A stretch of DNA of 64,000 bases, taken from NCBI RefSeq assembly GCF_008365405.1, contig NZ_QOKV01000002.1, positions 372,001 to 436,000 of the forward strand, written 5' to 3'. Origin of the DNA: Azospirillum brasilense (GTDB lineage: Bacteria > Pseudomonadota > Alphaproteobacteria > Azospirillales > Azospirillaceae). Below the pieces are notes generated by a model that was not told the origin of the DNA, searched no databases, and saw only the letters and a program-made list of their open reading frames with translations. Shown piece by piece: positions 25,775-34,687 of this stretch. Numbering within the stretch: the first letter of the stretch is position 1; the number at the start of each line of letters is the position of its first letter. A program made the translations under genes and the position numbers.

Positions 25775-28183
25775 ATGGACGCGACCGTTCCGAACCACGC
25801 CGACCTCGCCCGCCTGCGCGAGCTGGAGCGCAAGGTTCTCTGGCTCGCGTCCTGGACGATCCACAACGCCAACCACGTCCGCCCCAACCAGGACGGGCTG
25901 AAGATCGGCGGGCATCAGGCATCCTCGGCCTCGCTGGCGACGATCATGACGGCGCTCTATTTCCAGGCGCTGCGCCCCGAGGACCGGGTGGCGGTGAAGC
26001 CGCATGCCAGCCCGATCTTCCACGCCATCCAGTATCTGCTGGGCAACCAGACGCGCGGGAATCTGGAGAATTTCCGCGGCTTCAAGGGCGCCCAGTCCTA
26101 CCCTTCGCGGACCAAGGACGTGGACGACGTGGACTTCTCCACCGGCTCGGTCGGGCTGGGGGTGGCGCAGACTCTCTTCGCCTCGCTGGTCCAGGACTAT
26201 GTGAAGGCCAAGGGCTGGGCGAAGGGCCTCCCCGAAGGGCGCATGGTGTCGCTGGTCGGCGACGCCGAGATGGACGAGGGCAACATCTTCGAAGCCCTTC
26301 AGGAAGGTTGGAAGCACGGGCTGCGCAACACCTGGTGGATCGTCGACTACAACCGCCAGAGCCTCGACGCGGTGATCCGCGAGGGGCTTTGGGAGCGACT
26401 GGAGAACATCTTCCGCGCCTTCGGCTGGGACGTGGTGATCCTGAAATACGGCGCCCTGATGCAGGCGGCCTTTCAGGAGGAGGGCGGCGAGCGCCTGCGC
26501 GACTGGATCGACCGCTGCCCGAACCAGCTCTACTGCGCGCTGACCTACCAGGGCGGCGCGGCGTGGCGGAAGCGGCTGCTCGACGATCTGGGCGACCAGG
26601 GGCCGGTGACCCGCCTGATCGAACGCCGCAACGACGAGGAGCTGGCCCTTCTGATGGGCAATCTCGGCGGCCACGACCTGCTCTCGCTGCTCGACGCCTT
26701 CGCCCAGGCGCGCACGCACGACCGGCCGGTCTGCTTCATCGCCTACACGATCAAGGGCGCCGGCCTTCCGCTGGCCGGGCACAAGGACAACCATTCCGGC
26801 CTGATGACCCCGGCGCAGATGGAGGCGTTCCGCGCCGCCAACGCCGTTCGTCCGGGCCACGAGTGGGACCGTTTCGAAGGGCTGAGCCTGCCGGAGGCGG
26901 AGCTGGACGCCTTCCTGAAGCGGGTGCCCTTCGCGGCCAAGGGGCGGCGCCGCCATGGCGCCGCGGCGGTTCCAGTGCCGGCGGCCCTGGCCGCGCCGGC
27001 GCAGAAGGCGCTGTCCACCCAGGCGGCCTTCGGCCTGATCCTGAACGAGCTGGGGCGCGAGAAGACGGAGCTGGCGGAGCGCATCGTGACGACCGCGCCG
27101 GACGTGACGGTGTCCACCAACCTCGGCGCCTGGGTGAACCGCCGCGGCCTGTTCGCCAAGAGCGCCCTGGCCGACCTGTTCAAGAAGGAGCGCATTCCCT
27201 CCACCTACACATGGGATTTCTCCCCCGACGGTCAGCATTTCGAGCTGGGCATCGCCGAGTCCAACCTGTTCATCCTGCTGTCGGCGCTGGGCCTGTCCCA
27301 TTCCCTGTTCGGGGAGCGGTTGCTGCCCATCGGCACCGTCTATGACCCCTTCGTGATGCGGGCGGCGGACCAGATGAACTACGCCTGCTATCAGGACGCG
27401 CGGTTCCTGCTGGTGGCGACCCCGTCCGGCGTGACGCTGGCCCCGGAGGGCGGGGCGCACCAGTCCATCGCCACGCCGCTGGTCGGCATGGCCCAGGACG
27501 GGCTGGCCTGCTTCGAGCCGGCCTTCGCCGACGAGCTGGCCGTCACCATGCGCTGGGCCTTCGACTACATGCAGCGGGAGGGCGAGGGCGAGCCGGACGA
27601 GCGAAACTGGCTGCGCGACGAGACCGGCGGCTCGGTCTATCTGCGCCTGTCCTCCCGCGTGCTGGAGCAGCCGGTCCGGACCATGGACGCGGAGTTGGAG
27701 AGCGGCATCGTCCAGGGCGCCTACTGGCTGCGCCGTCCCGGCCCGAACGCCCAGGTGGTGGTCGCCTACAGCGGCGTGGTGGCGCCGGAGGCCATCGAGG
27801 CGGTGGGGATGCTCGGCGAGGACCGCCGCGACGTCGGGCTGCTGGCCGTCACCTCCGCCGACCGGCTGCACGCCGGCTGGAGCGCGGCGCAACGGGCGCG
27901 CGAACGCGGCAAGCCCCACGCGCGCTCCCACGTCGAACGGCTGCTGGAGGGGGTGCCGTCCCACTGCGCGCTGGTGACGGTGCAGGACGGGCACCCGGCG
28001 GGGCTTGGCTGGCTGGGCTCGGTCCACGGCCACCGCACGCGGGCGCTCGGGGTCGAGCATTTCGGCCAGACCGGCACCATCGCCGACCTCTACCGCCATC
28101 ACGGCATCGACGCCCAGGCCATCGTCCGCGCGGCGGAGGCGCTGTCGCCCGGCCGCCCGGTCCGTTACTTGACGGCGGTGTAG
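25775..28183 (+). CDS. Pyruvate dehydrogenase E1-like (transketolase family) protein
   Basis: Thiamine-diphosphate enzyme resembling homodimeric AceE-type E1, 802 residues (AceE is near 890). The N-terminal half has GGHQASSASLATIMTAL, HASPIFHAIQYLLGN, FSTGSVGLGVAQTLFAS and the cofactor-binding GDAEMDEGNIFEALQE ending in VDYNRQSLD. The second half has the pyrimidine domain with ELGIAESNLFILLSALG and TPSGVTLAPEGGAHQS. No E2 or E3 gene follows, so it either uses subunits encoded elsewhere or acts alone. Divergent Lrp regulator suggests a role in amino-acid-derived 2-oxo acid (for example 2-oxobutyrate) breakdown. RBS AGAGAGG upstream of ATG. Confidence 0.82.
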   Translation: MDATVPNHADLARLRELERKVLWLASWTIHNANHVRPNQDGLKIGGHQASSASLATIMTALYFQALRPEDRVAVKPHASPIFHAIQYLLGNQTRGNLENFRGFKGAQSYPSRTKDVDDVDFSTGSVGLGVAQTLFASLVQDYVKAKGWAKGLPEGRMVSLVGDAEMDEGNIFEALQEGWKHGLRNTWWIVDYNRQSLDAVIREGLWERLENIFRAFGWDVVILKYGALMQAAFQEEGGERLRDWIDRCPNQLYCALTYQGGAAWRKRLLDDLGDQGPVTRLIERRNDEELALLMGNLGGHDLLSLLDAFAQARTHDRPVCFIAYTIKGAGLPLAGHKDNHSGLMTPAQMEAFRAANAVRPGHEWDRFEGLSLPEAELDAFLKRVPFAAKGRRRHGAAAVPVPAALAAPAQKALSTQAAFGLILNELGREKTELAERIVTTAPDVTVSTNLGAWVNRRGLFAKSALADLFKKERIPSTYTWDFSPDGQHFELGIAESNLFILLSALGLSHSLFGERLLPIGTVYDPFVMRAADQMNYACYQDARFLLVATPSGVTLAPEGGAHQSIATPLVGMAQDGLACFEPAFADELAVTMRWAFDYMQREGEGEPDERNWLRDETGGSVYLRLSSRVLEQPVRTMDAELESGIVQGAYWLRRPGPNAQVVVAYSGVVAPEAIEAVGMLGEDRRDVGLLAVTSADRLHAGWSAAQRARERGKPHARSHVERLLEGVPSHCALVTVQDGHPAGLGWLGSVHGHRTRALGVEHFGQTGTIADLYRHHGIDAQAIVRAAEALSPGRPVRYLTAV

Positions 28184-28284
28184 GCTGGATGATCCATCAG
28201 GGCGGGGATGGGGCGGCCGGTTTGGCGGCTGCACCGCGTGGAGAGCCTTTATGCTTCCAAGCGCATCTTCACGGGCTGAGGGAA

Positions 28285-28323
28285 ATGGCCGGCATCCATG
28301 ACCGGTAAGTCGCTACCGGCCAT
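28285..28323. terminator. Hairpin at the end of convergent genes
   Basis: ATGGCCGG (28285-28292) pairs with CCGGCCAT (28316-28323), extended by GGG/CCC flanks. It overlaps the last codons of the minus-strand gene. Confidence 0.55.
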
Positions 28324-28861
28324 CCCCCTCAATCTTGCCGACAGCTTGGCGGGTCTTCAACAGCAAGACGAGACTGCTGGCTGCCGAAAGCACCGAACCG
28401 CCAAGCAGAGCAAGCCGTGGCCATAGCTCTCCATGGCCAATGAACACAACCGCCACACCGCTCAGCGCCAAAAAGACACAAATTACGAAGAAAAACCAAA
28501 TAGCGTTCCGCCCGGATCCGTAAACAAAATCGCGCCAAATGTCGGAAAACGTCATGCGCTCATCTGAAATTTCATTTTTTCGTACAGGGTAATATCCAAT
28601 GAAAAACATAGAAATCGTTACTGCTGACATTAAAAGCAACTTAATTACAATCGATAAGTCGAACTTTAGTATCAAAACCGGCGCAGGAGAGAAAATTATA
28701 ACCGTCCACAATATGACTGACTTTAATTTACTTTCTTCTTTCTCGCTCATCAGGATGCGCCCGCGCCCGAATACCCCGAATGGGTAGTATATCCGTTGTC
28801 CAGTGACGCTCGTTTTAAATACCCTCTCGACCATATTACCCATTGAGATGCCCCATCCCAT
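28313..28861 (-). CDS. Hypothetical membrane protein in an AT-rich patch
   Basis: Not recognised. Up to 182 residues with four clear hydrophobic helices in pairs (VILWTVIIFSPAPVLIL, VIKLLLMSAVTISMFFIG, AIWFFFVICVFLALSGVAVVF, LALLGGSVLSAASSLVLLL) and a short cytoplasmic NEISDERMTFSDIWRDF segment between pairs. Sequence and codon use are far more AT-rich than everything around it, including codons such as ATA, TTA and AAA that its neighbours avoid, suggesting recent acquisition. The start is uncertain: ATG at 28861, 28843 or 28834. No mobile-element remains are visible. Confidence 0.6.
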   Translation of the reverse strand: MGWGISMGNMVERVFKTSVTGQRIYYPFGVFGRGRILMSEKEESKLKSVILWTVIIFSPAPVLILKFDLSIVIKLLLMSAVTISMFFIGYYPVRKNEISDERMTFSDIWRDFVYGSGRNAIWFFFVICVFLALSGVAVVFIGHGELWPRLALLGGSVLSAASSLVLLLKTRQAVGKIEGDGR

Positions 28862-29111
28862 CGCATTAAGGACAGTCGATGGTAGCGCAACCTTGTGTAA
28901 CGGAGAAATATGAAAGAGCGACGTCCATGATTGATATTTTTATGGATACTCTTTTTCGATTCTTTAGCCAACTGGTTGAAACGCGATCAAGCCGTGGCAT
29001 GGTTCGCTGTCGCTTGGCGATGGCGCCTTCAGGCGCACGGTGACGCCTCTCGCCCAGAATCACCACATATGAATCGCATCCACATCGGTCACAGCGCGAG
29101 GCGAGGTCGGG

Positions 29112-30197
29112 ATGAGCTGGTCGATCCCCATCGGCACCGTGAAGGGCACGGTGATCCGCATCCACATCACCTTCTTCCTGTTCCTTCTGTGGATCGGCGC
29201 CGCCTACCACGCGCAGGGCGGCTGGCCGGCCGCGCTGGAGGGGGTGGTCTTCCTCTCGCTGCTGTTCCTCTGCGTGCTGCTGCACGAGTTCGGCCATGTC
29301 TTCGCCGCCCGACGCTACGGCGTCCGCACGCCGGACATCACCCTGCTGCCCATCGGCGGGGTGGCCCGCCTGGAGCGGTTGCCGGAAAAGCCGTCGCAGG
29401 AGTTGGTGGTGGCGCTGGCCGGACCGGCGGTCAATCTGGTGATCGCGGCCCTGCTCTACGCGGCACTCGGCGGCTTCGTGCCGGCAGAAGCAGCGGAGGT
29501 GCGGAACGCCGGCATCGACGTGCTGTCCCGGCTGGCCGTGGTGAACCTGTTCCTCGCCCTGTTCAACCTGATCCCGGCCTTCCCCATGGACGGCGGGCGC
29601 GTGCTGCGGGCGGTGCTGGCGAGCCGCATGGGCTATGTCCGCGGCACCCAGGTGGCGGCCTCGGTCGGGCAGGCGGTGGCCATCGGGCTGGGGCTGCTCG
29701 GTCTGTTCGGCAACCCGATGCTGCTGTTCATCGCGCTGTTCGTCTATCTGGGCGCCTCGTCGGAGGCGCACGCGGTGCAGATGCGCGAGATCACCCACGG
29801 CGTGGTCGTGTCCGACGCCATGGTCACCCGCTTCGAGACTTTGCCGCCCTCCGGCGTGCTGGAGGACGCGGTGCAATGCCTGATCCGCACGACCCAGCAC
29901 GAGTTTCCTGTGGTGGACGGGGCCGGCACGCTGCGCGGCGTGCTGACCCGCGACGACCTGATCCGCGCCCTGCGCGACCGCGGCCCGGACACGCCGGTGC
30001 TGGAGGTGATGCGCCCCGACATCCCCGTGATCCACCGGCACGGCAAGCTGGAGGAGGCCCTGCGGCTGATGCAGGAGAAGAGCCTGCCCGCGGTCGGCGT
30101 CGATGACGGGAATGGGCGGCTGGTCGGGCTGGTGACTCCGGAAAATGTGGGGGAGATGATGATGGTCCAGGCCGCCAAACACGCCCTTCGCCGCTGA
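29112..30197 (+). CDS. Site-2 protease family (M50B) protein with two CBS domains
   Basis: Intramembrane zinc metalloprotease of 361 residues. The catalytic HEFGH is near residue 61 inside a helix, and the second zinc site NLIPAFPMDGGRVLRA is near 155. About six helices occupy residues 1-225. Two C-terminal CBS domains (about 235-290, SDAMVTRFETLPPSGVLEDA, and 297-350, VMRPDIPVIHRHGKLEEAL) likely gate activity through nucleotide binding. The substrate is unknown; a sigma/anti-sigma pair with a membrane anchor lies elsewhere in the window but is not adjacent. Confidence 0.88.
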   Translation: MSWSIPIGTVKGTVIRIHITFFLFLLWIGAAYHAQGGWPAALEGVVFLSLLFLCVLLHEFGHVFAARRYGVRTPDITLLPIGGVARLERLPEKPSQELVVALAGPAVNLVIAALLYAALGGFVPAEAAEVRNAGIDVLSRLAVVNLFLALFNLIPAFPMDGGRVLRAVLASRMGYVRGTQVAASVGQAVAIGLGLLGLFGNPMLLFIALFVYLGASSEAHAVQMREITHGVVVSDAMVTRFETLPPSGVLEDAVQCLIRTTQHEFPVVDGAGTLRGVLTRDDLIRALRDRGPDTPVLEVMRPDIPVIHRHGKLEEALRLMQEKSLPAVGVDDGNGRLVGLVTPENVGEMMMVQAAKHALRR

Positions 30198-30301
30198 CCG
30201 CCTCCCTCTTCCGTTGCACGGCCTCTCCCTTCGGGAACAAGCGGTGGCCAGGGTCATTGTGCTAGGACAGCGGATGCCCCCACAGCGGAAGGGAGGATGA
30301 C

Positions 30302-30769
30302 ATGGCGATGCGCTCCACGCGCCGGGCGGCGCTGGCCCTGGCCGGATTCGCCGGGATGACCGCCGCCATGGCGGGGCGGAAGGCCGGGGCGGACCAGCCC
30401 GGCGTCCACCGCGTCGCCATCCAGGTCAGCAGCAATGACCCGGCGCTGATGAACATGGCGCTGAACAACGTCAAGAACATCATCGAATATTACAAGACCA
30501 TCGGCGAGACGGTGGAGGTCGAGCTGGTCACCTTCGGCCCTGGCCTGCACATGCTGCGCGCCGACCGCTCGCCCGTGAAGGATCGGCTGGCGTCGCTGAA
30601 GGGCAGCCTGCCGACCCTGACCTATTCCGCCTGCGAGAACACCCGCAACGGCATGATCCGCGTCGAGCAAGGCGAGGTCCCGATGGTGCCGGAAGCCAAG
30701 CTCGTCCCCTCCGGCGTCGTCCGCCTGATGCAGCTTCAGGAAGAGGGCTGGTCCTACCTCCGCCCATAA
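30302..30769 (+). CDS. Exported DsrE/F-like family protein
   Basis: Small periplasmic protein of 155 residues. The N-terminus MAMRSTRRAALALAGFAGMTAAMAG has twin arginines and a hydrophobic core, possibly a Tat signal. The mature part is DsrE-like: VHRVAIQVSSNDPALMNMALNNVKNI, then VEVELVTFGPGLHML and YSACENTRNGM with one cysteine at the position used for sulfur relay in DsrE-type proteins. AAGGGAGGA precedes the start. Sulfur handling is plausible given the sulfide module 5 kb away, but they are not linked. Confidence 0.75.
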   Translation: MAMRSTRRAALALAGFAGMTAAMAGRKAGADQPGVHRVAIQVSSNDPALMNMALNNVKNIIEYYKTIGETVEVELVTFGPGLHMLRADRSPVKDRLASLKGSLPTLTYSACENTRNGMIRVEQGEVPMVPEAKLVPSGVVRLMQLQEEGWSYLRP

Positions 30770-30777
30770 CGGGCGCT

Positions 30778-31590
30778 CTACTCCGCCTCCATGTCCTTCA
30801 GCAGGGCGGCGGTCACCGCTCCCACGGTCCCGGCGCCGATGGCCTGCCCGTCGACGCGCAGCAGCGGGCGCAGGCCCAGGCTGTTGGTCAGGAAGGCTTC
30901 CCCGGCCCCCAGCAGATCGGCAACGGAAACCGGCGCCTCCCCGGCGTCGCCCCGTTCCAGGATCAGCGCGCGGCGGATGCCCGGCAGGGCGCCCTCGGCG
31001 ACCGGCGGGGTCAGCAGACGCCCGTCCCGGACGATGAACAGGTTCGCCACGCTGGACTCGGCAAGGCGGCCCGCGCCGTTGAGCAAGAGCGCCTCCCCCG
31101 CGCCGCGCGCCGCCGCTTCCTGCCGGGCGAGGATGGAATCCAGATAGTTCAGCGACTTCACGCGCGACAGCGGCGAATGCTCGTTGCGCCGGGTGATCCG
31201 GGCGATGACCGCCTCCACCGGGCCGGCGGGCGGCGGAGCGGGGGCCAGCGTCATCAGCAGGGTCGGCACGGCGTCCGCCGGCGGCAGCACGCCGCGCGCT
31301 CCGGTGCCCCGCGTCAGCGTGATCCGCAGCACACCATCCGAACGGCCCTGCGCCGCGATCAGCTCGGCGCTAGCGTCGGCCAGCGCCGCCGCGTCCTGGG
31401 GGAGCGGCAGGCCGAGCAGCGCCGCGCTGCCCGTCAGCCGTGCGAGATGCCGGTCGAGATGCCGGGCGGCACCGCCGGCCACCCGGATCGTCTCGAACAG
31501 CCCGTCACCCAGCGTGAAACCACGGTCCGCCGGGTCGATCCGCGCCGCCTCCGCCGGCAGCAGGCGCCCGTTCAGCCAGACGACGTTCAT
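30778..31590 (-). CDS. pabC: Aminotransferase class IV, 4-amino-4-deoxychorismate lyase type
   Basis: PLP enzyme expected to release pyruvate from aminodeoxychorismate to give p-aminobenzoate for folate. The 270-residue protein has WLNGRLLPAEAARIDPADRGFTLGDGLFETIRV opening, the PLP-lysine region RVKSLNYLDSILARQEAAARGAGEALLLN near 140-170 and the AESSVANLF motif near 180. Its ATG overlaps the pabB stop by four bases, supporting the assignment over D-amino-acid or branched-chain aminotransferase. Confidence 0.85.
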   Translation of the reverse strand: MNVVWLNGRLLPAEAARIDPADRGFTLGDGLFETIRVAGGAARHLDRHLARLTGSAALLGLPLPQDAAALADASAELIAAQGRSDGVLRITLTRGTGARGVLPPADAVPTLLMTLAPAPPPAGPVEAVIARITRRNEHSPLSRVKSLNYLDSILARQEAAARGAGEALLLNGAGRLAESSVANLFIVRDGRLLTPPVAEGALPGIRRALILERGDAGEAPVSVADLLGAGEAFLTNSLGLRPLLRVDGQAIGAGTVGAVTAALLKDMEAE

Positions 31591-32948
31591 GTTGACGCCT
31601 CACCGAGCGCGCGGAGCTGGGCGCGGATCTTGACCATCATTTCCTCATGCTCGTCCGCCGGGTCGGAATCGGCGACGATGCCGCCGCCGGCCTGGGCGAT
31701 CACCGTATCCGGCGTGATCGACAGGGTGCGGATGACGATGCTGCTGTCCATCGCGCCATCGAAGCCGAGCCAGGCGACGGAGCCGCAATAGGCGCCACGC
31801 CGCGCCACCTCCAGCTCGTCGATGATCTGCATGGCGCGGATCTTGGGCGCCCCGGTGATCGAGCCGCCGGGCAGCGCCGCCCGCAGCAGGTCCACCGCCC
31901 CCAGGCCGGGCCGCAGCCGCGCCGTGACCACCGAGACGAGGTGATGCACGCTGGCGAAGCTCTCCAGCCCGTAGAGCGTCGGCACCCGGACGCTGCCCAC
32001 CCGCGACACCCGGCCGAGGTCGTTGCGCAGCAGGTCGGTGATCATCAGGTTTTCCGCCCGGTCCTTGACGCTGGCCACCAGCTCCGCGGCGGCGGCGGCG
32101 TCCGTGGCGGGGTCGGCGTAGCGCGGGCGGGTGCCCTTGATCGGGCGCGTCTCCACCTCCCCCGCAGCGCTCAGGCGGATGAAGCGCTCCGGCGAGGCGC
32201 TGGCGATGCGCAGGCGCGGGCCGCAGTCGAGATAGGCGGCGAAGGGCGCCGGGCTGATCGCGCGCAGCCGGCGGTACAACGCGTAGGGGTCCAGCCCGTC
32301 GCGCCGCTCGGCCAGGAAGCGCTGTGTGAAGTTGGCCTGATAGATGTCGCCGGCCCGGATGTACTCCAGCACCCGCTCCACCCGCTCCAGATAGTCGTCG
32401 CGGTCCAACTCGCTCCGCCAGGGGGCCGCCGGAACGGGGCCGGGGGGGGACGCCCCGCCGGCCTCCAGCCGGGCGGCCAGGGCGCGGGCGCGGCCCTCCG
32501 CCTCCGGGCGGGCGGCGATCACCCAGGCGCGGCGCTCGGCATGGTCGAAGGCGGCCACTGCATCGTAGAGGCCGAAGGCCATCTCCGGCTGGCCGCCGGG
32601 GTTGGCGTGGCGCGCGTGGATGCGTTCCAGCCGCAGCCCCGCCTCGTAACCGATGAAGCCGACCGCCCCGCCGCAGAAAGGCGCCGGTCCTGGCGGCCCC
32701 TCGGGCCGGGCGTGGCGCGCCAACTCCTCCGCCAGCACGGCGAAGGGGTCGCCCTCCACCGGTCGGCCGTCGAGATGCGCCCGCCCGTCCAGCGACTCCA
32801 GGGTGCGGAACGGCTCGGCGGCGATGTAGCTGTAGCGGCCATGGGCGGGGTGCGGGGCGGCGCTGTCGAGCAGCATCGACCAGGGCTGTCCGGACAGGGC
32901 GCGGAAGGCCTCCGCCGGATCGGCGCATGACAAGGGGATCGCCAGCAT
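31587..32948 (-). CDS. pabB: Aminodeoxychorismate synthase component I
   Basis: Converts chorismate and ammonia to 4-amino-4-deoxychorismate with a glutaminase partner. The 453-residue protein has the chorismate-binding core: TRPIKGTRPRY near 270, MITDLLRNDLGRVSRVGSV near 325, PGGSITGAPKIRAMQIIDELE near 370 and YCGSVAWLGFDG near 400. PIKGT with lysine marks PabB rather than TrpE. ATG 32948 is preceded by AGAGGAAG; the frame is open further upstream into the SDR gene but the N-terminus matches from here. No pabA is seen nearby. Confidence 0.9.
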   Translation of the reverse strand: MLAIPLSCADPAEAFRALSGQPWSMLLDSAAPHPAHGRYSYIAAEPFRTLESLDGRAHLDGRPVEGDPFAVLAEELARHARPEGPPGPAPFCGGAVGFIGYEAGLRLERIHARHANPGGQPEMAFGLYDAVAAFDHAERRAWVIAARPEAEGRARALAARLEAGGASPPGPVPAAPWRSELDRDDYLERVERVLEYIRAGDIYQANFTQRFLAERRDGLDPYALYRRLRAISPAPFAAYLDCGPRLRIASASPERFIRLSAAGEVETRPIKGTRPRYADPATDAAAAAELVASVKDRAENLMITDLLRNDLGRVSRVGSVRVPTLYGLESFASVHHLVSVVTARLRPGLGAVDLLRAALPGGSITGAPKIRAMQIIDELEVARRGAYCGSVAWLGFDGAMDSSIVIRTLSITPDTVIAQAGGGIVADSDPADEHEEMMVKIRAQLRALGEAST

Positions 32949-32976
32949 AACGGCGGAGCTTCCTCTAAGACCAGCC

Positions 32977-33762
32977 TTACATGAGAATGGTGGCGCCGCC
33001 GTCCACCACCAACACATGTCCGTTGACGTAGGACGCGGCGGAAGAGGCCAGGAACACCGCGGCCCCGGCGATCTCCTCCGGGCGGCCCCAGCGGCCGATC
33101 GGGGTGCGTCCCTCGAAATAGGCGGACAGGGCCGGGTTGCCGGTGATGCCGGCGTTGGTCTCCGTCGCGAAGAAGCCCGGCGCGATGGCGTTGCTGGTCA
33201 GGCCCTTTCCGCCATACTCGGCGGCGAGCGCCCGCACCATGCCGGCCAGCCCGGCCTTGGCGGCAGCGTAGACCGCGTCGTTGGCGCGGGCGATCTGCCC
33301 GGAGATGGAGGTCACCGTGATCAGCCGCCCGAAGCCCTGGGGCAGCATCAGCCGCGCCGCCTCCCGCGCCAGGATCAGCCCGGCGGCCAGATCGACGTTG
33401 AGCAGCTCGCTGATTTCCTCGTCCGCGAAGTCGGTCAGCGGCTTGCGGTTGCGCTGCCCGACATTCTGGACCAGCACGTCCAGCCGCCCATGGTCCCGCG
33501 CGATCCGCGCGAAGGCGTCCCGCACCGCATCGCGGTCGGCCACGTCGAAGGCCAACACCGAGACGCGCCCGCCGGCCGCGGCAATGGCCTCGGCCAACGG
33601 CTCCAGCCGTGCGGCGTCGCGCCCGTTCAGCAGCACATGGGCGCCGGAGCCGGCCATGGCGCGGGCGATTTCCAGACCCAGCCCGCGCCCGGACCCGGTG
33701 ACCAGCGCCACCCGGCCTTCCAGCGAGAACTGCGACAGATAGGGAAGATGCGGGGCGGTCAT
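32977..33762 (-). CDS. SDR family oxidoreductase, gluconate 5-dehydrogenase-like
   Basis: Short-chain dehydrogenase of 261 residues. Motifs: TGSGRGLGLEIARAMAG near 24, VLVQNVGQRN near 95 (a variant of NNAG), catalytic serine in ITVTSISGQ near 145, Tyr-Lys in AVYAAAKAG near 160, and VNGHVLVVDGGATI at the end. The protein resembles IdnO/gluconate dehydrogenases. It lies 28 bases before pabB and 81 after the chorismate-lyase-like gene, so is probably co-transcribed with them; a link to chorismate metabolism is unexplained. Confidence 0.83.
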   Translation of the reverse strand: MTAPHLPYLSQFSLEGRVALVTGSGRGLGLEIARAMAGSGAHVLLNGRDAARLEPLAEAIAAAGGRVSVLAFDVADRDAVRDAFARIARDHGRLDVLVQNVGQRNRKPLTDFADEEISELLNVDLAAGLILAREAARLMLPQGFGRLITVTSISGQIARANDAVYAAAKAGLAGMVRALAAEYGGKGLTSNAIAPGFFATETNAGITGNPALSAYFEGRTPIGRWGRPEEIAGAAVFLASSAASYVNGHVLVVDGGATILM

Positions 33763-33843
33763 GGTCACCGATGCGGAGGGCGTGAACGGTTCTGCAGGTT
33801 TAGCAGATGCTCCGCCGAATGGCACCCCATCCGACATTCGGCG

Positions 33844-34434
33844 TCAGGCGCGGGGAAGCAGTTCCACCGTTTCCGCGATGGTCCAACCGTCCGTCCGCAC
33901 CAGCCGCCCGATGCGCCCGTACAGCGAGTCGCTGGCGGACACCCGCCCCTCCGCGGCCCAGACTTCGGAGGCCGGCGCGGTCAGCAGGCCCAGCACCTCC
34001 ACTGAAAAGGCAACGCCGTTGCGCGCCAGCAGGCGCCCGAAGGGCTCCGTCCCCTCCTGGAGCTGTTCGGCAAAGGCCGCGGGAAAGCCGTCGAGCGCGA
34101 TGCGGATGCTCGCCAATTCCACCGGCAGCGCGTCCGGCCCGACGGTCAGCACGATGTCGCGCAGCAGCGCTGTCCCGTCCGGCTCCGTCCGCTGGCGCAG
34201 CACCCGCACGCCCACCGGCTCGCTCCACCGCTCCGACAGGACGGCGGTCATGCCGCGGTCATGGTCGAGCAGAGCCCGGTAGGGCGCCGGGACCGCGGCG
34301 GCAGGCAGCGTGGACAGCCCCCATGCCCCGCCCCCCCATCCCACCGTCAGAGCCCGCGCGCGCGCCAGGACGGAACCGGACTCGTTCACGGAGGAACAGC
34401 CGGCGGCGGAGGCGGACGAAAAGGAAGGCTTCAT
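33844..34434 (-). CDS. Chorismate lyase-like superfamily protein
   Basis: Predicted chorismate-pyruvate-lyase-fold protein of up to 196 residues. Supporting motifs are LLDHDRGMTAVL near 56, EPVGVRVLRQ near 72, a central LLRDIVLTVG and PVELASIRIALDGFP near 105, and a C-terminal EGTEPFGRLLARNGV. In UbiC the equivalent regions bind 4-hydroxybenzoate. The N-terminal 40 residues are low-complexity and the start is uncertain. Position upstream of pabB and pabC on the same strand supports a chorismate-related role; enzyme activity is not proven. Confidence 0.6.
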   Translation of the reverse strand: MKPSFSSASAAGCSSVNESGSVLARARALTVGWGGGAWGLSTLPAAAVPAPYRALLDHDRGMTAVLSERWSEPVGVRVLRQRTEPDGTALLRDIVLTVGPDALPVELASIRIALDGFPAAFAEQLQEGTEPFGRLLARNGVAFSVEVLGLLTAPASEVWAAEGRVSASDSLYGRIGRLVRTDGWTIAETVELLPRA

Positions 34435-34687
34435 TCGGAATCGCGGTTCTGCGGAAGGGCTTGGCCGCTCCCGGAGAGGGAAGGGCCACGGGCCGGCATT
34501 CTAGGAACAGCGCCCCGCCAACCGCAATGCCGAAGGCGCACATCGCAGGGTCGTGCCACTCGCTTGACCCCACAATGAAAAGGGGCGCCGACCGCAGCCC
34601 TGTCCCGCGCCGGCGGCCTCTTGCGCTTCACGGACGTTGCATTAGATCACGCTGATAAAGACGCCCGTCCTGGAGGGAAGCCGCGCC

